NCBI GenBank assembly: GCA_000695325.1
Contig: AVPN01000152.1
Coordinates: forward strand, 1-26,342
Origin: Pleurobrachia bachei
Taxonomy: Eukaryota > Ctenophora > Tentaculata > Cydippida > Pleurobrachiidae
Direction of reading: 5' to 3'
Length of the DNA: 26,342 nucleotides
Shown here: one piece after another, positions 8,601 to 18,199 of the stretch
How positions within the stretch are numbered: the stretch's first letter is position 1
Layout: each line of letters begins with the position of its first letter
Made by a program: the position numbers and the translations under genes
The notes under the pieces: model-generated
Database searches by the model: none
What the model saw: only the letters and a program-made list of their open reading frames with translations
What the model was told of the DNA's origin: nothing

Positions 8601-9179
8601 ATTTGATTCCATCTCTCATCTCCAATTTCATACCCAGGTATTGGGCTCTCCTTATTCCCCTCTGGCCCTGTGTACTGCTTCTCTTCCTGTACATAGTGAT
8701 ATCTTTGCAGACCATTCTCCGCTGCCCAGATTTTGACGATCCTCGTGTGTACAAAGGTAGGTCTATTATGGAAGTAATTTTGATATCAACTTCGTCCTGG
8801 TGCTGATACAGTACACACTCACTCCGGAGTATCATGATACCAGGATCCAGTTGGTAACTACATCCTAAGCTTACTAACTGGATCCTGGTATCATGTTCAA
8901 GCTCTGTGTTTCGTGCTGTTGACATTGGGACCAGTGCTTCTTCAATTTATTTCACATGGAAACCTGCGCACCCCCCCCCCATAGTACATACTCGCTCCTG
9001 CTCCCTAAAACTACAGCTGTTCTACTACTCATTTCACTGCTAACTCCTTGAACCCAAACTTTATAATTTCAGACAGCCGAACTGATATCTCGATACCGGA
9101 AAGAGAAGGTGAGATACCAACGCTACGAGATTTAAATATACTTGAAGTTAACGATATGCTATACGGATCAGCACAATAA
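5563..9179 (+). CDS. PIGP: PIGP: GPI N-acetylglucosaminyltransferase subunit P (spliced)
   Basis: PIG-P belongs to the ER membrane complex that transfers GlcNAc to phosphatidylinositol, the first step of GPI-anchor synthesis. Exons used here are 1 (5563-5656), 2 (5901-5973), 3 (6219-6337, or its identical twin 8638-8756) and 4 (9073-9179). Phases 1, 2 and 1 at the junctions fit exactly. The predicted protein is about 130 residues, close to the family length of 130-160. Family motifs are visible: YLVWALLP and LGLTYYPQRYWA (human YLVWAFIP...LGLTYWPQKYWA), two hydrophobic segments (about residues 17-40 and 56-80), and the C-terminal GEIPTLRDLNILEVNDML (human EAIPALRDISISEVNQMF). The ATG at 5563 is preferred because copy B has an in-frame stop just upstream of the equivalent leader ATG. 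Exons 1-3 are present twice. Copy B exon 2 cannot encode the protein, so only copy A exon 2 can make a normal product. Confidence 0.93.
5901..5973 (+). CDS. PIGP: PIGP exon 2, copy A (only intact copy)
   Basis: 73 bp with acceptor CATTTCAG| and donor CAGAG|GTAAAA. It encodes VYLVWALLP followed by LDLLGLTYYPQ, the most conserved part of PIG-P. The first 44 bp, with the acceptor, lie within the 50 bp that appear complemented in copy B. Confidence 0.93.
6219..6337 (+). CDS. PIGP: PIGP exon 3, copy A
   Basis: 119 bp with acceptor ACCCAG| and donor AAAG|GTAGGT. It encodes RYWALLIPLWP and a long hydrophobic run (VLLLFLYIVI), the second membrane helix, then CPDFDDPRVYK. It is identical to 8638-8756. 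Confidence 0.9.
7863..7956 (+). CDS. PIGP: PIGP exon 1, copy B
   Basis: Same 31 codons as copy A with three base differences, all synonymous Leu changes. The donor (7957) is the first of five tandemly repeated donors. Only the first donor restores the normal protein with exon 2. A truncated extra leader with its own ATG is at 7793. Confidence 0.8.
7921..8127 (+). repeat. Tandem array of PIGP exon 1 end plus 5' splice site
   Basis: The last about 30 bp of exon 1 with its donor (core CTTACGTGATAGCAG|GTA) occur five times, followed by a truncated sixth unit. GT donors lie at 7957, 7994, 8030, 8070 and 8106. Spacings of 37, 36, 40 and 36 bp mean the later donors are not all in the same frame. 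Copy A has one unit only. Confidence 0.9.
8314..8363 (+). other. Complemented-but-not-reversed segment replacing PIGP exon 2, copy B
   Basis: All 50 bases equal the Watson-Crick complement of 5895-5944 read in the same left-to-right direction. Copy A starts tttcagttgttt and copy B aaagtcaacaaa; copy A ends cacttgac and copy B gtgaactg. The flanks align normally: CACAACACA on the left (one extra base in B) and CTTCTCGG on the right. This is not an inverted repeat, and no known DNA process gives it. It removes the acceptor and the VYLVWALLPASTLD codons. Confidence 0.9.
8638..8756 (+). CDS. PIGP: PIGP exon 3, copy B
   Basis: Identical in sequence and splice sites to 6219-6337. It lies 316 bp upstream of exon 4 and is therefore the nearest, probably natural, partner of the terminal exon. 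Confidence 0.85.
8834..8894. repeat. 19-bp stem hairpin in PIGP last intron
   Basis: ATGATACCAGGATCCAGTT (8834-8852) pairs exactly with 8876-8894, with a 23-nt loop. It could be a small foldback insertion. A related CCAGGATCC motif lies near 5251. Confidence 0.8.
9073..9179 (+). CDS. PIGP: PIGP exon 4 (C-terminus and stop)
   Basis: 107 bp. Acceptor ATTTCAG| joins in the phase left by exon 3. It encodes SIPEREGEIPTLRDLNILEV and ends at TAA (9177-9179). The IPxLRDxxIxEVN signature is the conserved PIG-P cytosolic tail. Single copy. Confidence 0.93.
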
Positions 9180-9273
9180 AGCGAGGAGATACATATCATA
9201 CACACATCAGGTAACACACTAGATATATAATCAGGATGGTCGATGTGTTATGTACATTCTGATATTGTATGAG

Positions 9274-9279
9274 AATAAA
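9274..9279 (+). terminator. AATAAA polyadenylation signal for PIGP
   Basis: A canonical hexamer 95 bp past the PIGP stop, followed by a GT-rich stretch (TATGTGTTGGTTTG) that could be the downstream element. Confidence 0.7.
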
Positions 9280-9361
9280 TTATGTGTTGGTTTGTTTGCA
9301 TCCGATTTCAATGTACGTTTATGTGAGTTTATACTTCCGTGTACTGTACATATGTACATAG

Positions 9362-10205
9362 TAATACGGTAGTACATAGTAACATAGGTAGTACTACTAC
9401 CTATGTTACTATGTACTACATATTAACATGGTGTATACACATTTTATACACTGATTATTCTTACCCATTGCATTTTTCTCTTTCTCTCTCTCTCTCTCTG
9501 ATCCATCTCTTCTATCGTTTCTTCTCATCTCTTATTTGTCATTTCTCTCAACCATCAGCAAGTTATCTATTTTCGATAATCCACACTGGTTTCCCAGTTC
9601 CCACGTATTACGGAATCTAAGAGAAATACAGATTAGCGAGAATATTTTTTCATCTGTTTCAGATTGATTTAGGTCTCTCTCTGTACAATGTGCACATATC
9701 AATATGAAATATGTAATCTAGAGCGCCATTATACCTTTTGAATATATATCTCGTCAACATGTTTTAAAAGTCATTGTTGCTTTTAAGCAACAATGACTTT
9801 TAAAACATGTTGACGAGATATATATTCAAAAGGTATAATGGCGCTCTAGATTACATATTTCATATTGATATGTGCACATTGTACAGAGAGAGACCTAAAT
9901 CAATCTGAAACAGATGAAAAAATATTCTCGCTAATCTGTATTTCTCTTAGATTCCGTAATACGTGGGAACTGGGAAACCAGTGTGGATTATCGAAAATAG
10001 ATAACTTGCTGATGGTTGAGAGAAATGACAAATAAGAGATGAGAAGAAACGATAGAAGAGATGGATCAGAGAGAGAGAGAGAGAAAGAGAAAAATGCAAT
10101 GGGTAAGAATAATCAGTGTATAAAATGTGTATACACCATGTTAATATGTAGTACATAGTAACATAGGTAGTAGTACTACCTATGTTACTATGTACTACCG
10201 TATTA
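9362..10205. repeat. Near-perfect 844-bp palindrome (two 422-bp arms, no spacer)
   Basis: The right arm (9784-10205) is the reverse complement of the left (9362-9783), meeting at GCTT|TTAAGC. I found no mismatch by eye. The arms hold a CT microsatellite and no coding sequence. Each outer end carries a 51-bp hairpin (9369-9419 and 10148-10198). Confidence 0.9.
9369..9419. repeat. 51-bp hairpin at the palindrome edge
   Basis: A 25-bp stem (9369-9393 with 9395-9419) around a single C, built of GTAGTACATAGTAACATAGG and its complement. The mirror copy is at 10148-10198. Confidence 0.85.
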
Positions 10206-10395
10206 GTAGGGACGAATCTTAATTTTTTGACTCACTATTTGGTGGAAAGCAAATTCCGGTTGTAACCCACCTATTTTGACCCGCTGAACACGATCCCGTT
10301 CATAGGCAAGGTCGCAAAAGTGGAGAACATGCCCAAAATGAACATTTTTGTTCATTCCCAACTCCAAAATTGAAAATAATTTTCAAAAGTGGCCT

Positions 10396-10553
10396 NNNNN
10401 NNNNNNNNNNNNNNNNNNNNNNNNNNNNNNNNNNNNNNNNNNNNNNNNNNNNNNNNNNNNNNNNNNNNNNNNNNNNNNNNNNNNNNNNNNNNNNNNNNNN
10501 NNNNNNNNNNNNNNNNNNNNNNNNNNNNNNNNNNNNNNNNNNNNNNNNNNNNN
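10396..10553. other. Assembly gap (158 N)
   Basis: Run of N. It sits exactly where the left arm of the second palindrome begins, so the join there is not supported by continuous sequence. The 190 bp before the gap (10206-10395) hold no gene that I can see. Confidence 0.99.
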
Positions 10554-10760
10554 CGACGCCTCTCTATTCTTGAAAAGGAAGGAACGTTGTAACGTGTAAA
10601 TCAAATAAATGCCTTTGCAACAAAAAGGGTGCAAGTAACCTTCTACCAATACCAGTTATCAAAGACCTGCCATCGGACCGGAGGATTGGTATCACACACC
10701 GGAAAGGGAGGGGTAACTTCGTTACCAAACCGGGGAAGGAGGCATCGGTCCAGTACTAAC

Positions 10761-10924
10761 CATTGCTCCAAAAAGATTGCACACTTCCTCCCTCTCCGTA
10801 ATAAGAATTAGGTTTTCAGGTGATTCGGGTAGAAATTGTATCTTCCCAACTATGCCATAGCAGGTTCCCAGGCATACCGGATCTAGGGACTCGTCGAGGA
10901 TAGTCGGACTTGATGGTATGATAC
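10761..10924 (-). pseudogene. Inverted copy of INPP5F exon 2
   Basis: Reverse complement of exon 2 (12217-12380) in the left arm, with splice sites retained. Exon 1 is likewise mirrored at about 11105-11186. It is not linked to further INPP5F exons on the minus strand, so it is probably non-functional or an assembly artefact. Confidence 0.75.
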
Positions 10925-11537
10925 CTGTAGGAATATATATGGGATAGGATGACATCATTATAATAGGTTAGAAACGAACACACATCTCTACTTCGTCTAA
11001 AACAAACGTTTTCGAGAAATTTAACCAGTTGAATCTCTCACAACCAAACTCATATTTGTCGAACAAACTCATAAACTGTTATCTCAATATCTCATTATAT
11101 TTACCAGCATCGATCTTTGAGCACCAAAGTGACCTTTCAGAGTTGTGGAGAACGTAGTGACCGGAAATTGACACAACCTCGTACATTCTGTGAAAGAGGA
11201 CAATATGTTTGTTTTGTTCGGGGCGCGGGGAAGCAGGGTCGAACACGGCAACAATATGTTAACTTGGGGGAGATGTATTTGTTCGCAAAAAACGAAGTTT
11301 GACTGTACGAACACTTTTTACTACTTGTTGTTAGAGGGTTTTGTTTTTCCAGAGAGAAAAACAGAAAATCATAATGAGACTAATAACAAACAGTTTAAAT
11401 CCCATAATCCCATAATCCAACTAAGTTAGCTTAGTTTGAGGGAAATAGTTGGTTGTTTGACTAGTAAAAACAGGGTTATCACTTGTTATTAGCCCTATTA
11501 TGTACTAAAATGAAGACTAAAAACATACATTAATAAA

Positions 11538-11609
11538 GTAATCTAGAGCGCCATTATACCTTTTGAATATATATCTCGTCGACATGTTTTAAAAGTCATT
11601 GTTGCTTTT
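11538..11609. repeat. 72-bp apex sequence shared by both palindromes
   Basis: The loop of the second inverted repeat matches 9713-9784, the tip of the first palindrome, over 72 bp. The one mismatch is in GTCAAC versus GTCGAC. The arms around them are unrelated. Confidence 0.88.
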
Positions 11610-11954
11610 ACTTTATTAATGTATGTTTTTAGTCTTCATTTTAGTACATAATAGGGCTAATAACAAGTGATAACCCTGTTTTTACTAGTTTAACAACCAA
11701 CTATTTCCCTCAAACTAAGCTAACTTAGTTGGATTATGGGATTTAAACTGTTTGTTATTAGTCTCATTATGATTTTCTGTTTTTCTCTCTGGAAAAACAA
11801 AACCCTCTAACAACAAGTAGTAAAAAGTGTTCGTACAGTCAAACTTCGTTTTTTGCGAACAAATACATCTCCCCCAAGTTAACATATTGTTGCCGTGTTC
11901 GACCCTGCTTCCCCGCGCCCCGAACAAAACAAACATATTGTCCTCTTTCACAGA

Positions 11955-12036
11955 ATGTACGAGGTTGTGTCAATTTCCGGTCACTACGTTCTCCACAACT
12001 CTGAAAGGTCACTTTGGTGCTCAAAGATCGATGCTG
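11955..12036 (+). CDS. INPP5F: INPP5F exon 1
   Basis: 27 codons plus one base, from ATG 11955. It encodes MYEVVSISGHYVLHNSERSL then WCSKIDA, matching the human Sac2 start (HYILQQGERALWCS). Donor GCTG|GTAAAT. Confidence 0.88.
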
Positions 12037-15000
12037 GTAAATATAATGAGATATTGAGATAACAGTTTATGAGTTTGTTCGACAAATATGAGTTTGGTTG
12101 TGAGAGATTCAACTGGTTAAATTTCTCGAAAACGTTTGTTTTAGACGAAGTAGAGATGTGTGTTCGTTTCTAACCTATTATAATGATGTCATCCTATCCC
12201 ATATATATTCCTACAGGTATCATACCATCAAGTCCGACTATCCTCGACGAGTCCCTAGATCCGGTATGCCTGGGAACCTGCTATGGCATAGTTGGGAAGA
12301 TACAATTTCTACCCGAATCACCTGAAAACCTAATTCTTATTACGGAGAGGGAGGAAGTGTGCAATCTTTTTGGAGCAATGGTTAGTACTGGACCGATGCC
12401 TCCTTCCCCGGTTTGGTAACGAAGTTACCCCTCCCTTTCCGGTGTGTGATACCAATCCTCCGGTCCGATGGCAGGTCTTTGATAACTGGTATTGGTAGAA
12501 GGTTACTTGCACCCTTTTTGTTGCAAAGGCATTTATTTGATTTACACGTTACAACGTTCCTTCCTTTTCAAGAATAGAGAGGCGTCGCGTGGTTTCTTTG
12601 AAAGGTGCACAAAGAACTGTCAAACTGCATTTTAGTACTTGCTTAGCTCGACCCCATTTTCGCCAGCTAGAACATAACAATTATGTACTCCATTTAGTAC
12701 TCCATTTGCTTTTTAAGCTGTACTGTACATTATGGTGGGTCGAATTATTTGGCTGAGATCTGTAAACCTGTGTAGTGTGCGGGGGTATCACGTAAACACG
12801 TGGAAATATAACATTCCACATGGTTTGATGCAACACGTACACTATATGATATATGTGAGGGATGAGAGGGAGAGAAAATCCAAGAATAGTGAAGATTGAA
12901 GAATTGGTTACGAAGTCACCCCTGTTACTATATTGCTTGAGCTGTTGGGAGGGGTAACTTCAGTCTTCATTACCAAAGTAAAGAAAGAATATAACAATTA
13001 TTCATGATCACCAATCCCTCTCCAGGTGTACCGAGTAAAGGATGTTGTTGTGCTGCCCCTATCCCTGGAGACTCCCTACCTAGATCTACCCAAATGTGCC
13101 CATCATGGTAAACCACCCCGGGGCGAGGATGTGTCTGATTCTGACACGAAGTTGGAGAGGAAACTGGAGGATGAATTTGTGAAGTGGTTTGAGAAGTAAG
13201 TTGCTCCCCCTCTCTTCCCTTCTTGCCAACTAACTAACTAATGCGTTTACTCCTGAACCAGGACCCTATCGATTTTAGCCAGCCAGCTAATCATCTCCAA
13301 CCCAGTCCCCCGTAATACCCTCTCGATTACCACTCTCTCTCGTACACCGTCAAGCTACCACCCCTCCAACACCCCTCCCTCTAATTCCCAAATCCACATT
13401 CAAATTCCCCTCTTTCCGGCTTCCCACTATAACTCCCCCTCCCTCTCTCTAGGTCATTTTACTACTCAGAGATAACCGACATAACCCACACAACCCTGGA
13501 AAGAGCAGAGAAGAGGTACGCTAAGGGCATGCCTCTGTGGAGGAAGGTAAAGGAAGAATATTTCTGGAATAGGACCATGTTGGAATGTCTTATTGAGAAC
13601 AGTGATGAAAATAGTGATGCGTGGATATTACCATTGATGCAGGTACGGAGTGATAAATTTCGAGTGTCTACAACAATCCCTGTGAAACACTGCTGCTTGC
13701 TGAACATAGTCTGCAAATTTGGAAGATAAAAAGTGACGAAATGAGCTGTTTTCATATGATGATTTGTAATGATCAAAATGATGTCAAAATGTTTGTGCGT
13801 CTAGAAAATTGTTGAACAAAACGTGCTATCTTTATTGTTTAGTGTTTTTGAGGAGTATCTTGCATGTCAAATTTTCAGTTTTGTATGTTCTACTGAAACA
13901 CAAGGTTTGTTTCTATCCTGGATATTCTATACACCCTCCTTGCCTCCCATCAGCATACTTACCTGACGCCGGGGATCTGGCCGATCTTTCAGGGTCAACC
14001 CCCGAGTGGAGTCGTACCATTGCACACCGGTACGATGAAGCTTGCAGTTGTGACAAATGTTCATAGTCTGGGCGTGTAATTTGTGGTAGCGGGTGCTGCG
14101 GAAACGCGGCACCTCCTCATTAAATCAAAGATAGTAAGAACAAGCTCTACACTGGCGTGCCTCGTTTCAATCAGTTCGGCCGCTGAAAAGTAATGCCGAC
14201 CAGTGATCGGGTCACTCCTTCAGTTTAGCATCTCTATTCAATATTCATTTCCTGTATGGCGGCGCCATACACCATTTGGTTCTCAACAGTGCGCTCAGAT
14301 TGGGTCGGCAGCGCCAGACAGTTCATTTCTGCTCATGGTTATTGCTCCTATCTGCTAGTTGTCTGGCGCTCCTCTCGAGGTTCATTGCACCTATCTCTGT
14401 TATGGATCTTATCGAGGCTGCTGATTTGTGAGAGTTAACATAAGCCATCCTGTTCGGGACATGTAATGATATGGGGTTATACAGGATGACTAGTTCATTT
14501 CATGATTCCTGTTGATTCAATGATAAGATCAGAACTCAGAAGTAGCTGAGACGCCGTACCAGGAAAGTCAATACCATTGATTATTATTTATTTCTCTTCG
14601 ATTGAGGAGGTGCCGCGTTTCCGCAGCACCCGCTACCACAAATTACACGCCCAGACTATGAACATTTGTCACAACTGCAAGCTTCATCGTACCGGTGTGC
14701 AATGGTACGACTCCACTCGGGGGTTGACCCTGAAAGATCGGCCAGATCCCCGGCGTCAGGTAAGTATGCTGATGGGAGGCAAGGAGGGTGGACTGATTAT
14801 CCAGGATAGAAACAAACCTTGTGTTTCAGTAGGACATACCAAACTGAAGATGTGACATGCAAGATACTCCTCAAAAAGACTGAACAATAAAGATAGCACG
14901 TTTTGTTCAACAATTTTCCATTTTCTAGACGCACAATCACTTTGATCATTGTAAATCATATGAAATTAATTGCGTCACACATTTCGATTTAGCCGCAATT

Positions 15001-18000
15001 CTGCATATCGATATATGTAATAGCTCTGATGACGTATTACTAGCTCACTCTCACAGTTCTCTCTCTCAGTACGGGTTAGAACATAACATGTTAGTTATAG
15101 TTACTCCCCTCCTAAGTCTGTCCCGCATACCACCCATCTGTCCTCCTCCTTGCCTCGCTAAGCAAGGTGAAGGAGGGTTAGAACATGCTAACTCCGTCAC
15201 CCCCACTAGGGTTACATTGAACGAAAGGAGGTCAGTAAGGATGTGACGTTAACGTTGGTATCTCGGAGAAACAAATATCGTGCTGGATTTAGATTTAAAC
15301 GCAGAGGTAATTTCTACATTTTTCATCTCTACCGGTAGGACTAGATGTATCTGTGTTGAGTAATGACCAAGACTCTTTGCGAAATGTTTTGTTACCTTCT
15401 CTCCCTTCCCGACGTCTTAAAACTGCAATCACTACTCTCAACCGGTTGCAACCTTCTCTCATCGCACCCCGAATTAACATCCCCAATGCTAAGCTGAATT
15501 TCTCTTCCCACTTCCAGGTATTGATGATAAGGGTCACGTAGCTAACTTTGTGATAACAGAGCAGATCCTCAGGGTAGGGAGGAGAGAGTTTGCTCTGGAG
15601 TTAGTGAGGGGTAGTGTGCCTGTGTTCTGGTACCAGCCCCTAACTAACTATCGTCCTAAACCTGTTATAACATCACCTCGAGGTACTATTGTAGTGATTT
15701 GGCGAAGATTATTTTTATCTGGCTCGCCGATCAAACTGTTTCATTTAGTGATTCTTCCTTTCACTCTCCCATATAACCCATCTCTTCTCCTACAGAGGAG
15801 TCCCTGGAGGCGTTTAAGATTCACATGGACCCCCTGATAACCCGGTATGAGAAGGTGGTTGTGGTGAACCTCCTGGATAGTGAAGGCAAGGAGAGTTGTC
15901 TGGGGGATGAGTATGCCAAAGTGGTAAGTTGTCTGGGGGATGAGTATGCCAAAGTGGTAAGTTGTCTGGGGGATGAGTATGCTAAAGTGGTAAGTTGTCT
16001 GGGGGATGAGTATGCCAAAGTGGTAAGTTGTCTGGGGGATGAGTATGCCAAAGTGGTAAGTAGCCAATCAGGAGCCAGAAATTCATAATCCAGGTTTCTG
16101 ATTGGCTCGTACACTTATAAGATGGAAAGCTAAATCCGGTTGCGTTGCAATTTACCATGTTTTCCACTACCAAACCAGATACCGAAAATGACTTTTTATA
16201 CCTCCGGACCCCCTCCCCTCTGGCCTTAATTAAGATAATTATTCAAAATTTTCCAGGCGTACATGTACAACAATGAACATCTCACCTACGTTGCATTTGA
16301 TTTCAACGAATACTGTGCTGGGATGCGGTTTGAAATTGAATGAACTGACGGGAATCACCAACAACTACAGCTTTACCGAGGTATTATAATCATCGCGTCT
16401 TGTTCAGTATCAAATCGCGTCATGGTGATACCACTAAAAGTAGTGGGCTTCAGGATGGGGCCTGGGTAGTTTACAGAAACGTGTATTTGTAGCGGGCCCA
16501 GTTTACACATTTTCAAGCTCTCTCCCCCTTTTGAATATGGATTTAGGCCAAACACTCTCTCACAGCTTGTGGGTTAATAAACAACACTCCTCCCACAGTT
16601 GGTAGATGGGTGTTTGATGGGCGAGCAGGAGGGTGTTATCAGAGTGAACTGTATGGACAGTCTAGATAGAACTAACGTGGTACAGGGTGCCATCGCCAAG
16701 AAATCTCTAATGACACAGGTAACTAAGGTAACATTTGGTAACTAGGTAACACTTGATCGCTAGGTAACCAGATCCCATAATTGTTATGATCAACTAACCA
16801 CGCTTGGTTTGGTTGTTTTCTAGACATCCTGGAGATAGTCCTCGACTTGAGAGTATAGTTCAGACTCCTTGCTCAGCCCTGTTTCATCCCGTTTTGAATA
16901 AAACAACTTCCTCCCTAGATCGAGGGTATTCCAGATGTGCCACTTGATGACCTGATACAGGCTTCAAAACTCCTGTGGGCCAACAATGGGGATGCTATCT
17001 CTACTCAATACGCGGGTATGATTATAGTAGAACACTGGTTTTGAGAATTTATCAGACTCTCTTTCTCCTCTCTCTACTTCTATGTTTCTCTCTCAGCACG
17101 CCATCCTCCCCAGAGTTTAGCTATTGTTGAATTAGAGAGGGGATTGGACAAGGTTTCTGAGAATATAATGAAAGATTGTTGGGAGATTGTTCACTCCATG
17201 GGAGGGGTATAGGTTCATGAATGGAAAAATTTGATTAAATGGAGAGAGTAAGATAGAGAAAGAGAGAGATTCAGCTAATCGTCTAGTTGATGACATTGAC
17301 TCACTAACAAAAGAGTGCATGTCTAGAAAGGTAGAAAGTGGTCTGTACGCGATATTGTGTCTAGGTTTGTCTCACAAAATACTGCGCTGTGTGAGCCGGG
17401 CCGAAGGCTGCACTGTGTAGCAAACATCCACTCGTTCGCTCCAACGTAGAACAGCTATTTGTAATGTGATAGGTGTGAGTGTTTACTGCAGAGCATATGC
17501 ATGCAACAGGTGGCTTTAGTCTGAAGGATGTGAGAAGAGCCTGTGTAAATGCCTGTGATAATGTGTAACTTCTATCCAGCTGAGAATTTGTAATACTGTG
17601 AGATGGTATATGTAGCAGCAGATAGATAAAAGAGATAATTTACATGTAATTAGTCGTTCAGACTTGTTCAGTACAGTCGGACCCCGTTTTACCGGGATGC
17701 TCGGGGGAAGTGGTTTTGCCCGGTAAATCGGGGTGCCCGATATACCGGGGTCAAAAACCGTTAATTTCCTCTATCGGGGGAAGTTAATCCTCCCGGTAAA
17801 TCGGGGTTCCGGTAAATCGGGGTCCGACTGTATAATTATAAGAAAGTTATGCTGACTTGAAAAGTCTTATCATATTATCCACATACCTGGTACATGATCT
17901 GTTCGTTCTGTCTCCTCAATCCCCGTGGTCATCCCGGAGAAATTACGAAGAGATAAGGGTGGTTAGTGGTATTTAATTAGCTTATTGTGTAATGTGGTTG

Positions 18001-18144
18001 CGTGGGTGTATACCAGATTACAATGTGGGTGGAATTAATGTACAACATGTTGTAGTGTATTTGACTGTAGAATGTGTGTGTGTCATTATATTGGATACCG
18101 AACCGGAAGTCGTTTCCAAGATGTGCAGAACCAAGCTACTACAG

Positions 18145-18199
<55 letters not shown>

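Larger units (their letters stand above)
6484..8809. repeat. Duplicated PIGP block, copy B
   Basis: Second copy of the block, longer than copy A mainly because of GC-rich sequence at about 6700-7100 and the splice-donor array at 7921-8127. A further short duplication of the exon 1 leader (TTTGAAG...ATGTTTTTTGGTTTG) sits at about 7765-7890. It is joined to the last PIGP intron and exon 4, so copy B is in the natural position relative to the 3' end. Confidence 0.85.
10554..12587. repeat. About 2-kb inverted repeat with INPP5F exons 1-2 in both arms
   Basis: Left arm 10554-11540, loop 11541-11608, right arm 11609-12587. The arms are nearly identical. The left has an extra 8-bp CCATAATC-type unit near 11402 and at least two mismatches near 11450. 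The right arm continues into the rest of INPP5F and is taken as the original orientation. The left arm ends at the N gap. Confidence 0.9.

Noticed and set aside
9339-10156. Frames of 69-93 codons mirrored in palindrome 1
   Set aside because: Low-complexity Ser/Leu coding from the CT microsatellite; symmetrical only because of the palindrome.
15741-16173. Repetitive minus-strand frames with TTLAYSSPRQL-like repeats
   Set aside because: Antisense readings of the 33-bp INPP5F exon array.
17240-17420. Possible extra INPP5F exon (SANRLVDDIDSLTKECMS)
   Set aside because: The frame is open, but it has no similarity to the SAC segment expected after QYA and no matching phase with exon 10.
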